Shown here: positions 46,929-55,412 of the stretch, one piece after another
Position numbering within the stretch: the stretch's first letter is position 1
Layout: the number at the start of each line of letters is the position of its first letter
NCBI RefSeq assembly: GCF_900107745.1
Contig: NZ_FNRO01000002.1
Coordinates: 930,001 to 994,000, forward strand
Direction: 5' to 3'
Length of the DNA stretch: 64,000 bases
Source of the DNA: Variovorax sp. YR216
Lineage (GTDB): Bacteria > Pseudomonadota > Gammaproteobacteria > Burkholderiales > Burkholderiaceae_C
Position numbers and translations under genes: made by a program
The notes under the pieces: generated by a model
Databases searched by the model: none
What the model saw: only the letters and a program-made list of their open reading frames with translations
Told to the model about the DNA's origin: nothing

Positions 46929-47858
46929 TCAGGCGCGCTTCGGGTCTCGCAACAAGGCCAGGGTGCGCGCGCCGAAGCCCTGATTGATCATCAACCCAAG
47001 CAGCACGGCCGCAGTGCCGAGCCACTGCGCGGGGCTCGGGCGTTCGCCGAAGCACAAGGCTGCCGCTGCCAGGCCGACCACCGGAACCAGCAGCGAGAAC
47101 GGCACTACGCGGCCGGCCGGGTGGCGCTGCAGGAGGCGTGTCCACATCGAGTAGGCGAGCAGCGTCGCGAACCAGGCGAGATACAGCACCGAAAGCAGCG
47201 CGCCGAGGTCGAGGTTCGCGAGCTGGTGCATCACGGTCGATGGACCTTCCATCAGCACTGCGAAGATGGCGAAAGGCACGATCGGCACGAGGCTGCTCCA
47301 CACGATGAAGCCGAACGGGTCGTAGTCCGCGGCGGCCCGTGTCGCGAAGCGCACCACGATGTTCGAGCTGGCCCACATGAAGGCGGCCGATAGCGTGAGG
47401 ATGAAGCCGATGAGCGTCATCTGCCCTGGCCCTTCGCCGTGCGCGGTTGCGATCAGCACGAGGCCCGCCAGCGCCACGGCGATGCCGATCCACTGTCTGC
47501 GCAGCGCATGTTCGCCAAGCAGCGGCGCAGCGAGCATCAGCGTGAAGAAGGCCTGCGTCTGCATCACCACCGAGGCCATGCCTGCGGTCATTCCGAGCTT
47601 CAGGCCGAGGAAGAGAAAGCCGAACTGGCCGAGTCCCTGCGCGAGTCCATAGGCCAGCAGGTAGCGCCACGGCAACGCGGGCTTGCGCACGAAGAACAGC
47701 AACGGCAGCGATGCGGCGGAAAAGCGCAGCGCGCCCAGCAGCATCGGGCTCAGGTCACGCAGCCCGAGCTTCATCACGACGAAGTTCAGGCCCCAGATCA
47801 CCACCACCGCCAGGGCGCGGCCGAGGTCCGCGCGACTGAGGCCTGCCTGTGTGCTCAC
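46929..47858 (-). CDS. EamA/DMT family exporter
   Basis: A 309-residue protein with ten predicted membrane helices in two EamA repeats (first VIWGLNFVVMKLGLRDLSPMLLGALRF, second from about residue 155). Members export amino acids, metabolites or drugs. The GTG start overlaps the stop of the epimerase gene (GTGA), so it is the last gene of the five-gene minus-strand cassette controlled from the IclR promoter region. Substrate unknown. Confidence 0.88.
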   Translation of the reverse strand: MSTQAGLSRADLGRALAVVVIWGLNFVVMKLGLRDLSPMLLGALRFSAASLPLLFFVRKPALPWRYLLAYGLAQGLGQFGFLFLGLKLGMTAGMASVVMQTQAFFTLMLAAPLLGEHALRRQWIGIAVALAGLVLIATAHGEGPGQMTLIGFILTLSAAFMWASSNIVVRFATRAAADYDPFGFIVWSSLVPIVPFAIFAVLMEGPSTVMHQLANLDLGALLSVLYLAWFATLLAYSMWTRLLQRHPAGRVVPFSLLVPVVGLAAAALCFGERPSPAQWLGTAAVLLGLMINQGFGARTLALLRDPKRA

Positions 47859-48862
47859 GCGCTCGCCTGCGCGGGTTGCGGCTGCTCGCGCGCGTCGCGT
47901 GCCGCCTTGAAGGCGAGGAAGGCTTCGAGGCTCGTCTTGCGCGGCACATAGCCGAATTCATCCTTCAACCGCTTGTTCGACAGCACCGGCCGGTAGCGCA
48001 GGAAGTCGAGCTGCTCGGGCCCGTAGCGCGTCAGGCCCAGGTGCGAGCCGAGCGTGAGTGCCATCTTGAGCAGGGTCGCGGGCAGCACCAGCACCGGCTT
48101 GTGCAGGATGGAGGCGATCTGCGGCAGGGTGAGCGCGCCGTCGCCCGCGACGTTGAAGCAGCCGGCACGCCCGGTGGTGATCGCGTGGATCACACAGGCG
48201 GTCACGTCCTCGTCCCAGATGAAGACGAAGGGACTGTCGCTGCCCCGGATCGCGAGGATGCGCGGCTTCTCGAAGAGCGCCGTGATCTGGTTGTGCACGT
48301 TCTCGCCGAGGATCGTGCCGATGCGCAGCACCGTCTGCCGCAGTGCCGGATGCGATACGCGGTAGGCCGCGAGCATCTCTTCCACCAGCCGCTTGTGATG
48401 CGAGTAGGCGAAGGCCTGGTTGCCGCGCAGCGCGTCGCCCTCGTCGATCCACGCGGGGTTGTCGGCGTGATAGCCGTAGGCCGCGCCGCTGGACGACACC
48501 ACGATGTGGCCGACGCCTTTGGCGATGCAGGCTTCGAGCACGTTGCGCGTGCCCAGCACGTCGACCGAGTACTCGAACTGCCGCGTGCTGCCGCGTCCGG
48601 GCGTGACGATCGAGGCGAGGTGCACCACGGTGTCGATGGCGTGTTCGCCGAGCGTGTGGCCGATCTGTGGTGTGCGCACGTCCTGCACCGCGTAGACGAC
48701 ACCCGGCAGTCGCCGTTCGGCCGGCACTTCGCGCACATCGAGCGCGACCACATGCTGGATGTCAGGCAGGCGGGAGAGCGCTGCGACCACCGTGCGGCCG
48801 AGAAAACCGTCGGCGCCGGTGACGAGCACGCGGCGCGCCGCGGTGGACTTGGAGACTTCCAT
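47855..48862 (-). CDS. NAD-dependent epimerase/dehydratase family protein (extended SDR)
   Basis: A 335-residue extended SDR. The NAD-binding motif VTGADGFLGRT is at residues 14-24, then DTVVHLASIVTPGRGS, SSSGAAYGYH and the catalytic YSHHK (Tyr and Lys). The C-terminal domain (FNVAGDGALTLPQIASIL) follows. Relatives include sugar-nucleotide epimerases and 3-beta-hydroxysteroid dehydrogenases. The company of a bile-acid-type symporter and a flavin monooxygenase makes a non-sugar hydroxy/keto substrate plausible. 27 bases after the symporter gene. Confidence 0.87.
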   Translation of the reverse strand: MEVSKSTAARRVLVTGADGFLGRTVVAALSRLPDIQHVVALDVREVPAERRLPGVVYAVQDVRTPQIGHTLGEHAIDTVVHLASIVTPGRGSTRQFEYSVDVLGTRNVLEACIAKGVGHIVVSSSGAAYGYHADNPAWIDEGDALRGNQAFAYSHHKRLVEEMLAAYRVSHPALRQTVLRIGTILGENVHNQITALFEKPRILAIRGSDSPFVFIWDEDVTACVIHAITTGRAGCFNVAGDGALTLPQIASILHKPVLVLPATLLKMALTLGSHLGLTRYGPEQLDFLRYRPVLSNKRLKDEFGYVPRKTSLEAFLAFKAARDAREQPQPAQASA

Positions 48863-48889
48863 GGAAAGGACTCGAAAGAGAATTCGGAT

Positions 48890-49810
48890 TCAAGCCGAGC
48901 GCACGGCCGATACGGAGAGTGGACGACGCGCCCACCAGGCGGCGAGCGCGAGGCCCGCGATGATGTCCCAGAAACCCCACACGCCGGCGACCACCGCCAT
49001 TCCGCCGAGGCCGCCGAAGAAACTGAAGATCAGCACCAGCCCGAGGCCGGCGTTGCGGATGCCCACCTCGAAGCTCACGGCGCGGCGGTCGTACTCGGCA
49101 AGGCCGGTCGCGGTGGCGCAGGCGTAGCCGGTGATGAAGGCGAGCGCGTCGTGCAAGATCACGGCCAGTAGTACGAGCCCGACATAGTCGAGGAAGTAAC
49201 GCCAGTTGCCCGCGATCGCCGCGAGGATGAAGCCGATCAGGCAGACGAAGCTCAGGATGCGCGCGGGCTTCTTGATGCGGTCGGTGAGCTTCGGCAGATA
49301 GTGCGCGACGGCGATGCCGACCACGAAGGGCGCGCCGATGATCGCGATGATGTGCATCACCATCTCGGCCGGGTCGAGCGCGATGGTCTTCAGCAGCGGC
49401 GCGGCCGTCGGGTGGATGCCGCCCCAGAACGCGAAGTTCAGCGGCATCACGAAGATGGTGATGAGGTTGGACAACGCCGTCATCGACACAGAGAGCGCCA
49501 CGTTGCCGCCGGCGCGGTGCGTGAGGATGTTCGACACGTTGCCTGGCGGGCAGCAGGCGACCAGGATCATGCCCAGCGCGATGCTCGGCGCCGGCTTCAG
49601 CAAGAGCGTCAGCGCGAAGGTCACCGCCGGCAGCACGATGAACTGCGCCGCCACGCCCACCGTGATGGCAACCGGCATGCGCATCACGCGCTTGAAGTCC
49701 GACACGCGCGTGTCCAGCGCGATGCCGAACATCAGGAAGCCGAGCACCGCGTTGAGCAGCACCAGCGACGCCGGGTTGAAGTTCAGGCGTACCTCGTCGA
49801 CTGGGATCAT
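48890..49810 (-). CDS. Bile acid:sodium symporter family (BASS) transporter
   Basis: A 306-residue membrane protein with nine to ten helices. Family landmarks are the crossover motif VACCPPGNVSNILTHRAGGNVALSVSMTAL near residue 87 and SFEVGIRNAGLGLVLIFSF near residue 247; both belong to the sodium/substrate crossing site. Bacterial BASS proteins carry bile acids, pantoate, other organic acids or steroids. Follows the flavin monooxygenase gene by 28 bases in the cassette. Confidence 0.9.
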   Translation of the reverse strand: MIPVDEVRLNFNPASLVLLNAVLGFLMFGIALDTRVSDFKRVMRMPVAITVGVAAQFIVLPAVTFALTLLLKPAPSIALGMILVACCPPGNVSNILTHRAGGNVALSVSMTALSNLITIFVMPLNFAFWGGIHPTAAPLLKTIALDPAEMVMHIIAIIGAPFVVGIAVAHYLPKLTDRIKKPARILSFVCLIGFILAAIAGNWRYFLDYVGLVLLAVILHDALAFITGYACATATGLAEYDRRAVSFEVGIRNAGLGLVLIFSFFGGLGGMAVVAGVWGFWDIIAGLALAAWWARRPLSVSAVRSA

Positions 49811-49838
49811 GGGTCTTCTCTCGAACGTCGGTTGAGGC

Positions 49839-51170
49839 TCAGGCCAGCGCGGCCGAGGCGTCCCGCACAGCGCGCCGGTAGGTGTCCTTGTGCACGTAGT
49901 AGGACATGCGCTCCAGCTTCAGGTACTTGTAGCCACCGGAGAGATCTGGGGTCGGCCCTGCCTTGGCCTCCTTGAGCACAGCGGCCTGCGGACGCCCTTC
50001 GGACTGGGCCTTGAAGTAGCGCGCGACCAGTTCGGCCTGCTCGTAGCGCCCCTGCCAGCCGATGCCGCTCGCCTCGATCATGCCGAGCACCGCGAGGTTG
50101 TCGAAGCCCGGCGCGAAGATGTTCAGGTACAGCTTCGGCGCCATGCCTTCCCAGTTGAGCCAGGTGCGGTCGATGAAGGGGTAGTGCAGCTTGTAGCCGG
50201 TCGCGCAGAGTATCAGGTCGTAGTCGCGCGCGCTGCCGTCCTTGAAGTGCACCGTGTCGCCGTCGAGCCGCGCGATGTCGGCGCGCACCGAGATGTCGCC
50301 GTGGCCGATGTGATGCAGCACCAGCGAATTGACCACCGGGTGCGATTCGTACATGCGGTAGTCCGGCTTCGGAAACCCGAAGCGCACCGGATCGCCGGTG
50401 AACCACTGCAGCACCTTCGCGTCGAGCCGCTGCTTGATCCACGCCGGCAAAGGACGCTTGCCGCCGAGCGTGTCGGCCGGCTTGCCGAAGATGTACTTGG
50501 GCACGAAGTAGTAGCCGCGCCGCACCGAGATATCGACGCTCCTGGCGTAGTGCACCGCATCGACCGCGATGTCGCAGCCGCTGTTGCCCGCGCCGACCAC
50601 CAGCACGCGCTTGTCCTGGAAGAGGCTCGCGTGCTTGTAGGAAGAGGTGTGCAGCAGCTGGCCGTTGAAGCGGCCTTCGAAGCGCGGCATGCTCGGCTCG
50701 GACAGCGTGCCATTGGCAATGATCACGCCCTTGTATTCGGCGGTCTCGACGCGACCACAACCGGCGTCGATGCTCACACGCCAGAGCGTCGATGCGCTTT
50801 CTGTCACCGGCTCGACGCGGATCACGCGCACGCCGAAGCGGAAGTGCTGCCGCAGGTCGAAGTGGTCCGCGAAGTCGCTGAAGTAGCGGCGCAGCTCGGA
50901 GTGGCTCGGGTAGTCGGCCACGCTGTCGGCCATCGGGAATTCCGAGAACTCGGTGGTGCGCTTGGACGAGATCAGGTGCGCCGACTGGTAGACCGTGCTG
51001 CGTGGGTTGTCGATGTTCCAGAGGCCGCCCACGTCGTCATGGGCCTCGAAGCCCTGGAACGGAATGCCGAGCTTCTGCAGGTTGCGCGCGCCGGCAAGTC
51101 CCGAGGGGCCGGCCCCGATCAGGGCGATTTGCTGGTGGGTGGGCACGAGTGCGGACACAGGATGACTCAC
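49839..51170 (-). CDS. Flavin-containing monooxygenase (class B)
   Basis: A 443-residue FAD/NADPH monooxygenase. FAD motif IALIGAGPSGLAGARNL is at residues 16-32, the FMO fingerprint FNGQLLHTSSYK matches FxGxxxHxxxYK, and the NADPH motif VLVVGAGNSGCDIAVDA follows. ILCATGYKLHYPF also fits FMO sequences. Class B enzymes oxygenate N, S or Se centres or perform Baeyer-Villiger oxidation of ketones. With SDRs on both sides, an alcohol-to-ketone-to-ester route is a reasonable hypothesis. 34 bases after the SDR gene. Confidence 0.91.
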   Translation of the reverse strand: MSHPVSALVPTHQQIALIGAGPSGLAGARNLQKLGIPFQGFEAHDDVGGLWNIDNPRSTVYQSAHLISSKRTTEFSEFPMADSVADYPSHSELRRYFSDFADHFDLRQHFRFGVRVIRVEPVTESASTLWRVSIDAGCGRVETAEYKGVIIANGTLSEPSMPRFEGRFNGQLLHTSSYKHASLFQDKRVLVVGAGNSGCDIAVDAVHYARSVDISVRRGYYFVPKYIFGKPADTLGGKRPLPAWIKQRLDAKVLQWFTGDPVRFGFPKPDYRMYESHPVVNSLVLHHIGHGDISVRADIARLDGDTVHFKDGSARDYDLILCATGYKLHYPFIDRTWLNWEGMAPKLYLNIFAPGFDNLAVLGMIEASGIGWQGRYEQAELVARYFKAQSEGRPQAAVLKEAKAGPTPDLSGGYKYLKLERMSYYVHKDTYRRAVRDASAALA

Positions 51171-51204
51171 GAAAGAAGAACTTCAGGATGGGATTTCGGC
51201 GCGT

Positions 51205-52038
51205 TCAGCGCGCGCGGGATTCGGGGTCGGCTGGCGACGGCAGGCCGGGGATGGCCGTCGAGCCCGGCTCGCCAGCACGCGGCTTGCGCGGCTGGCGCAG
51301 CAGCAGGGCGTCATGCCACCGCTCGGGAAGCAGGTCGAGTGCGGACGCCATCCAGCCCAGGCGGCGCGGCAGCACGAGCTCTTCGGTGCCGCGCGAGATG
51401 GCGCGCAGGATGGCCGAGGCCGCTTCCTCCGGCGCCATCAGCCCAGGCATCGCGAAGCGATTGCCGGCGGTGAGCGCGGTGCGCAGGTAGCCGGGGTTGA
51501 CGGTGCACACGCGCAGGCCGGTCGGGCGCAGCTCGGCGCGCAGGCTTTGCAGGTAGCGGATCAGGCCGCCCTTGCTTGCGCAGTACGCGCCGTTGCCCGG
51601 AAGGCCGCGCCGGCCCGCCAGGCTCGCGATGCCGACCAGCGTGCCGCGATCGCGCGAGCGCATCCGCGCGACGAAGGGCTGGAACGTGGTGGCCACGCCA
51701 AGCAGGTTGATCTCGAGGATGCGCCGGAACACCGTGAGGTCGGAAGCCTCGGCCGTGTCGAAGCCGCCGGCCACGCCGGCATTGGCGATCACGGCATCGG
51801 GCACGCCGAAGCGGCTCATCCAGTCCTGCGCCGTCGCCTGCATGGCGGCGCTGTCGCTCACGTCCGGCGTGTAGATCGCGCAACGGCCGGGCGCCGCGGC
51901 GGCCAGCGCCTCCAGCACCTCGATGTTCAGGCCGACCAGTGCCACCTTGGCGCCGCGAGCGAGCATCTGCCGCGCCAGCGCGCCGCCCAGGCCGCCGCAC
52001 GCGCCGGTGATCACGAGGTTGTCGATCGTAAAATTCAT
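51205..52038 (-). CDS. Short-chain dehydrogenase/reductase, first gene of the IclR cassette
   Basis: A 277-residue classical SDR: TGACGGLGGAL (residues 11-21), IANAGVAGG, VGIASLAGRRGLPGNGAYCASKGGL with catalytic Ser, Tyr and Lys, and NPGYLRTALT. A C-terminal tail of ~30 residues is Pro/Arg-rich. It is transcribed divergently from an IclR gene across an 89-base AT-rich palindromic region. Probably oxidises an alcohol to the ketone used by the monooxygenase; inference. Confidence 0.88.
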   Translation of the reverse strand: MNFTIDNLVITGACGGLGGALARQMLARGAKVALVGLNIEVLEALAAAAPGRCAIYTPDVSDSAAMQATAQDWMSRFGVPDAVIANAGVAGGFDTAEASDLTVFRRILEINLLGVATTFQPFVARMRSRDRGTLVGIASLAGRRGLPGNGAYCASKGGLIRYLQSLRAELRPTGLRVCTVNPGYLRTALTAGNRFAMPGLMAPEEAASAILRAISRGTEELVLPRRLGWMASALDLLPERWHDALLLRQPRKPRAGEPGSTAIPGLPSPADPESRAR

Positions 52039-52080
52039 GGAATCGTTTGTTTAGGTGTGAAGCTTATCGAAACTGCGGCA

Positions 52081-52124
52081 AAATCTCGAAAATATTCTTA
52101 ATTTCGTCTCGTTTTCCGAGATTT
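52081..52124. promoter_or_regulatory. Palindromic operator region between the SDR cassette and the IclR gene
   Basis: Perfect 8-bp inverted arms AAATCTCG (52081-52088) and CGAGATTT (52117-52124) enclose a 7-of-8 inverted repeat (52087-52094 with 52099-52106). TCTCG-TTTTC-CGAGA (52107-52121) lies in the same stretch. Position in a divergent gap suits an IclR-family operator. Confidence 0.6.
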
Positions 52125-52127
52125 CTA

Positions 52128-52916
52128 ATGGATTTTCCCGACCCCGCCAGCGTCGATGACCCCGAGCAGGCCGCCACGCCCGGCCTGCGCCTGCTCCAGT
52201 TGCTCGAACTGGTAGCCGCCGAGGGCGAGCCTCAAAGCCTGTCCGATGTGGTTCGCCTGAGCGGCCAGCCCAAGCCGTCGGTCCACCGGATGCTCCAGCA
52301 ACTGGAGCACGGCGGATTGCTGGCGCGCGGCAGCGACGGCCGGCGCTATGCGATCACCCCGCGGCTGATGCGTTTCGCCGAAACCGTCCTGCGTGGCAGC
52401 ACCGCGACCGGTGTGCGCCACGCGGTGCTGCGCCAGCTGGTGGCGGACGTGGGCGAGACCTGCAACCTCACGGTGCTGTCGGGTGCGGAAGTGATCTATC
52501 TCGATCGCGTCGAGACGGCCTTTCCGCTGCGGCTCGAACTGCGCCCCGGTTCGCGCGTGCCGCTGCATTGCTCGGCCAGCGGCAAGCTGTTCCTGGCCTA
52601 TCTTCCGCGTGCGCAGCGTGACCGGCTGCTCGACGGCCTGCAATACGAGCGCCACACCGCGCACACGCTGTCATCGCGCGAAGCGCTGGACGCCGAACTC
52701 GAACGCATCCGCCAGAACGGCCATTCGGTCGACGCGGAGGAGTTCATCGACGGCCTGGTGTGCGTGGCCGTCCCGGTGCGCGACGATCCGCAGGGCCCGG
52801 TGCGATGTGCCGTGGCCTTGCAGGCGCCGGCGGTGCGCATGCCTTTGCCCGATGCCCTGCAGCAGCTCGACAAGCTGCGCAACGCCGCGCAGCGGATTGC
52901 CCGGGCGATGCACTGA
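52128..52916 (+). CDS. IclR-family transcriptional regulator
   Basis: A 262-residue regulator with an N-terminal winged helix (LRLLQLLELVAAEGEPQSLSDVVRLSGQPKPSVHRMLQQLEHGG). The C-terminal effector domain includes NLTVLSGAEVIYLDRVET and PLHCSASGKLFLAYLP. IclR members mostly control catabolic operons. It is divergent from the five-gene SDR-FMO-BASS-epimerase-EamA cassette with palindromes between, so that cassette is its likely target. I preferred the ATG; an upstream TTG would translate the operator region. Confidence 0.92.
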   Translation: MDFPDPASVDDPEQAATPGLRLLQLLELVAAEGEPQSLSDVVRLSGQPKPSVHRMLQQLEHGGLLARGSDGRRYAITPRLMRFAETVLRGSTATGVRHAVLRQLVADVGETCNLTVLSGAEVIYLDRVETAFPLRLELRPGSRVPLHCSASGKLFLAYLPRAQRDRLLDGLQYERHTAHTLSSREALDAELERIRQNGHSVDAEEFIDGLVCVAVPVRDDPQGPVRCAVALQAPAVRMPLPDALQQLDKLRNAAQRIARAMH

Positions 52917-52969
52917 GCGCGCTTCAGGCGCACCAGCGGGCCTGCACCCGTTCCCGCGCTGTTCATCGG

Positions 52970-53377
52970 TCATGTCGGCTCGGAAACGATGTCCGCCCCA
53001 CGCTCGGCCAGGAGCGCGCGCAGGAACGAGCGATGGCAGCGCGCCTCGTCCTCGCAATAGCAGCCGACCGACAGCGAGGTCTGGTGCGACAGCGCGGCGA
53101 GCAGGTCGAGGCTGCGGCTTGCGTCGGGCTCGCCCATCTCGCTCTTGAACTTGCGCCCGAAGGCGTTCCATTCCGATGCGTTGCCGGAAGCCTGGGCGGC
53201 CTGCGCCATCTTCATCGTCTCGATCGACGGCGCGAGGTTGGGGTACCACACGTCGTACCAGTTCTGCGACGCGAACTCGCTCTTGGGCACGCCGCGCGGC
53301 GGGCGGCGCACGGTGCCGATGCGTAGGCCTTCGCCGGGCGCGCGGTCGCTGCCGAGTCGAACGATGCGGATGGGCAT
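52970..53377 (-). CDS. DUF488 family protein
   Basis: A 135-residue protein with the DUF488 features RIGTVRRPPRGVPKSEFASQNWYDVWYPNLAPS and the C-terminal SVGCYCEDEARCHRSFLRALL, where Cys and His residues are conserved. The function is unknown; relatives are often near DNA-repair or stress genes. GGAGGAGAG upstream of the ATG is a strong ribosome binding site. Single gene between the IclR regulator and a divergent crotonase. Confidence 0.85.
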   Translation of the reverse strand: MPIRIVRLGSDRAPGEGLRIGTVRRPPRGVPKSEFASQNWYDVWYPNLAPSIETMKMAQAAQASGNASEWNAFGRKFKSEMGEPDASRSLDLLAALSHQTSLSVGCYCEDEARCHRSFLRALLAERGADIVSEPT

Positions 53378-53495
53378 TTGTCTCTCCTCCTTGGGGTCGA
53401 TGGTCTCAGGGTGCGGACGATACCGCCCCTGTTGGGTGGGCGACAGCGCGATCATCGCCCGGCGCCGATACTCGGCGCAGCAAGGAGACACCCGC

Positions 53496-54323
53496 ATGAA
53501 CGACCGCATCGAATCCATCCGCCACGCCGACGGCGTGGTCGAACTCCACCTGGCCCGCGCCGACAAGATGAACGCGCTCGACCCCGCGATGTTCGACGCG
53601 CTCATCGACGCCGGCACCCGGCTGCGGGACGACACCAGCGTGCGCGCCGTGGTGCTGGCCGGGCGCGGCAAGGCCTTCTGCGCGGGGCTGGACATGCAGT
53701 CTTTCCAGCGCATGCAGGACAGCGGCGCCGGCATCGTGGGCGAAGGTTCGGCCGGCAGCGACCTGATCGAGCGCACGCACGGCATTTCCAACGCGGCGCA
53801 ATACGTCGCGATGGTCTGGCGCGAGGTGCCGGTGCCGGTGATCGCCGCGGTGCATGGGGTGGCCTTCGGTGGCGGGTTGCAGGTGGCGCTCGGCGCGGAC
53901 GTGCGGTTGGTCGCGGCGGACACGAAGATGTCCGTGATGGAAATCAAGTGGGGCCTGGTGCCCGACATGGCCGGCATGGTGTTCATGCGCGAACTGGCGC
54001 GCAATGACGTGGTGCGCGAGCTGACCTACACCGGCCGCATCTTTTCCGGCGAGGAGGCCGTCGCGCTGGGCCTCGCGACGCGGGTGGCTGCCGATCCGCT
54101 GGCCGAGGCGCTGGCGATGGCGCGCGAGATTGCGCAGAAGAGCCCCGACGCGATCCGTGCCGGCAAGCGCCTGCTCAATGCCGCCATGGGCCACAGCGCG
54201 GCCGACCTGCTGCTGGCCGAATCGGTCGAGCAGAAGGTGCTGATCGGCAGTCCCAACCAGGCCGAGGCCGTGCGCGCGAACATCGAGCGCCGCGCGCCGC
54301 GCTTCAGCGAACCACAGCGCTGA
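53496..54323 (+). CDS. Crotonase/enoyl-CoA hydratase family protein
   Basis: A 275-residue crotonase-fold enzyme. The first oxyanion segment is GRGKAFCAGLDMQSF and the second HGVAFGGGLQVALGADVRLVAAD. The usual hydratase Glu after MEIKWGLVPDMAG is not clearly matched, so hydratase, isomerase or hydrolase activity remains open. AAGGAGA precedes the ATG. Likely acts on acyl-CoA in fatty-acid or organic-acid degradation. Confidence 0.87.
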   Translation: MNDRIESIRHADGVVELHLARADKMNALDPAMFDALIDAGTRLRDDTSVRAVVLAGRGKAFCAGLDMQSFQRMQDSGAGIVGEGSAGSDLIERTHGISNAAQYVAMVWREVPVPVIAAVHGVAFGGGLQVALGADVRLVAADTKMSVMEIKWGLVPDMAGMVFMRELARNDVVRELTYTGRIFSGEEAVALGLATRVAADPLAEALAMAREIAQKSPDAIRAGKRLLNAAMGHSAADLLLAESVEQKVLIGSPNQAEAVRANIERRAPRFSEPQR

Positions 54324-54332
54324 GGAGGCTCC

Positions 54333-55004
54333 TCAGGCGCCCCTGAAGCGCAGCCATTCTTCCGCGGGAGCGCGTTCGCTCACAAGGGCGTTCACCGGAT
54401 GGTCCGGGTTGCGGTGCCCGATCGCCATGCCGCAGAACAGCATGCGCTCCGGCGGCAGCTCGATCGCCTTGCCGATCGTCACCGGGTAGATCGCCCAGCA
54501 TTCCTGCGCGCAGCTGTCGAGGCCTTCGCCGCGCAGCAGCAGCATCACGGTCTGCAGGTACATGCCGAGGTCGGACCACTGCGGCGGTCCCATCGAGCGG
54601 TCGACCGAGCAGAAGAGCGCCATCGGCGCGCCGAAGAAGTCGAAGTTGTTCGCGAACCAGCGGCGGCGCGCGGCCTTGTCCTCCCGCGGGATGCCCAGGC
54701 GCGCGTACATCGCCTCGCCGACCTGAAAACGCCGGTCGCGCCAGGGCGCGCGCAGGTTGGGCGGATAGATGTCGTAGTCGGTGGGCTCCGGCTCGCGGCC
54801 TTCCATGAGGTGGCGGCGCATCTGTGCACGCAATTCGGCGAGGGCGTCGCCGGTCACCACGTCGATGTGCCAGGGCTGGAGATTGCCCCCGGACGGCGCA
54901 CGCGCGGCCAGCGTGAGGACTTTGCGGATGGTCTCCGGATCGACCGGCGTCGGCAGGAATGCACGGATGGAGTGGCGGCTGGCGACGGCTTCCTGGATTT
55001 GCAT
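54333..55004 (-). CDS. Nitroreductase family protein
   Basis: A ~223-residue FMN-dependent oxidoreductase. The opening SRHSIRAFLPTPVDPETI binds FMN phosphate (Arg-His-Ser), APSGGNLQPWHIDVV lies near residue 40, and ECWAIYPVTIGKAIELP and a C-terminal HRNPDHPVN follow. The ATG was chosen; a TTG 21 bases upstream is also possible. Reduces nitroaromatics, quinones or related compounds with NAD(P)H; natural substrate unknown. Ends 9 bases from the convergent crotonase stop. Confidence 0.88.
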   Translation of the reverse strand: MQIQEAVASRHSIRAFLPTPVDPETIRKVLTLAARAPSGGNLQPWHIDVVTGDALAELRAQMRRHLMEGREPEPTDYDIYPPNLRAPWRDRRFQVGEAMYARLGIPREDKAARRRWFANNFDFFGAPMALFCSVDRSMGPPQWSDLGMYLQTVMLLLRGEGLDSCAQECWAIYPVTIGKAIELPPERMLFCGMAIGHRNPDHPVNALVSERAPAEEWLRFRGA

Positions 55005-55080
55005 GGGCGACTGGGTGGGTGTCAATGGCTCGATTTAAGCAGGTTCCCACTCTGCAGACGGGCATACTTCGGGCGTGGCA

Positions 55081-55299
55081 ATGTATCTTCTCCATCGTCT
55101 CGCGGCCCAGCAGTTGCCCATTGCGGTCTCGGGCGGCGAGCATGTCGACGCTGTCCGGGTGTTGAGCCTGGCCGGCCACATCAAGGCATCTATCCCGAAA
55201 CCGGTGCGCACGCTCGATGGCTTCGAGCAGCCCGCGGCGATCGTTTCCGAGATCACCTCGCTCGGGCGCAGCATGCTCAAGCGCTTCCCGCTCAGGTAA
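55081..55299 (+). CDS. Small hypothetical protein
   Basis: A 72-residue frame starting at ATG (a GTG lies 6 bases upstream). Composition is balanced and coding-like, with no membrane segment, and the central GHIKASIPKPVRTLDG looks like a folded segment. No known domain recognised. It is in the gap between the nitroreductase gene and the GntR gene, where otherwise nothing is coded, which supports a real gene. No strong Shine-Dalgarno. Function unknown. Confidence 0.5.
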   Translation: MYLLHRLAAQQLPIAVSGGEHVDAVRVLSLAGHIKASIPKPVRTLDGFEQPAAIVSEITSLGRSMLKRFPLR

Positions 55300-55368
55300 C
55301 CGGCAGCCCGCCGCGCCCCGGAAGAGGGCGCGTTTTCCCTGAGATGGGGCGTACATATCGGCCGTAAA

Positions 55369-55386
55369 TGTCCTATTGACGGGACA
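55369..55386. promoter_or_regulatory. Inverted repeat and -35-like box before the GntR gene
   Basis: TGTCC (55369-55373) and GGACA (55382-55386) flank an 8-base centre that includes TTGACG (55376-55381), a good -35. The matching -10 position (AACCAT, 55399-55404) is weak. Candidate autoregulatory operator. Confidence 0.4.
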
Positions 55387-55412
55387 AGAGAACGGCGCAA
55401 CCATCGGCCCCC

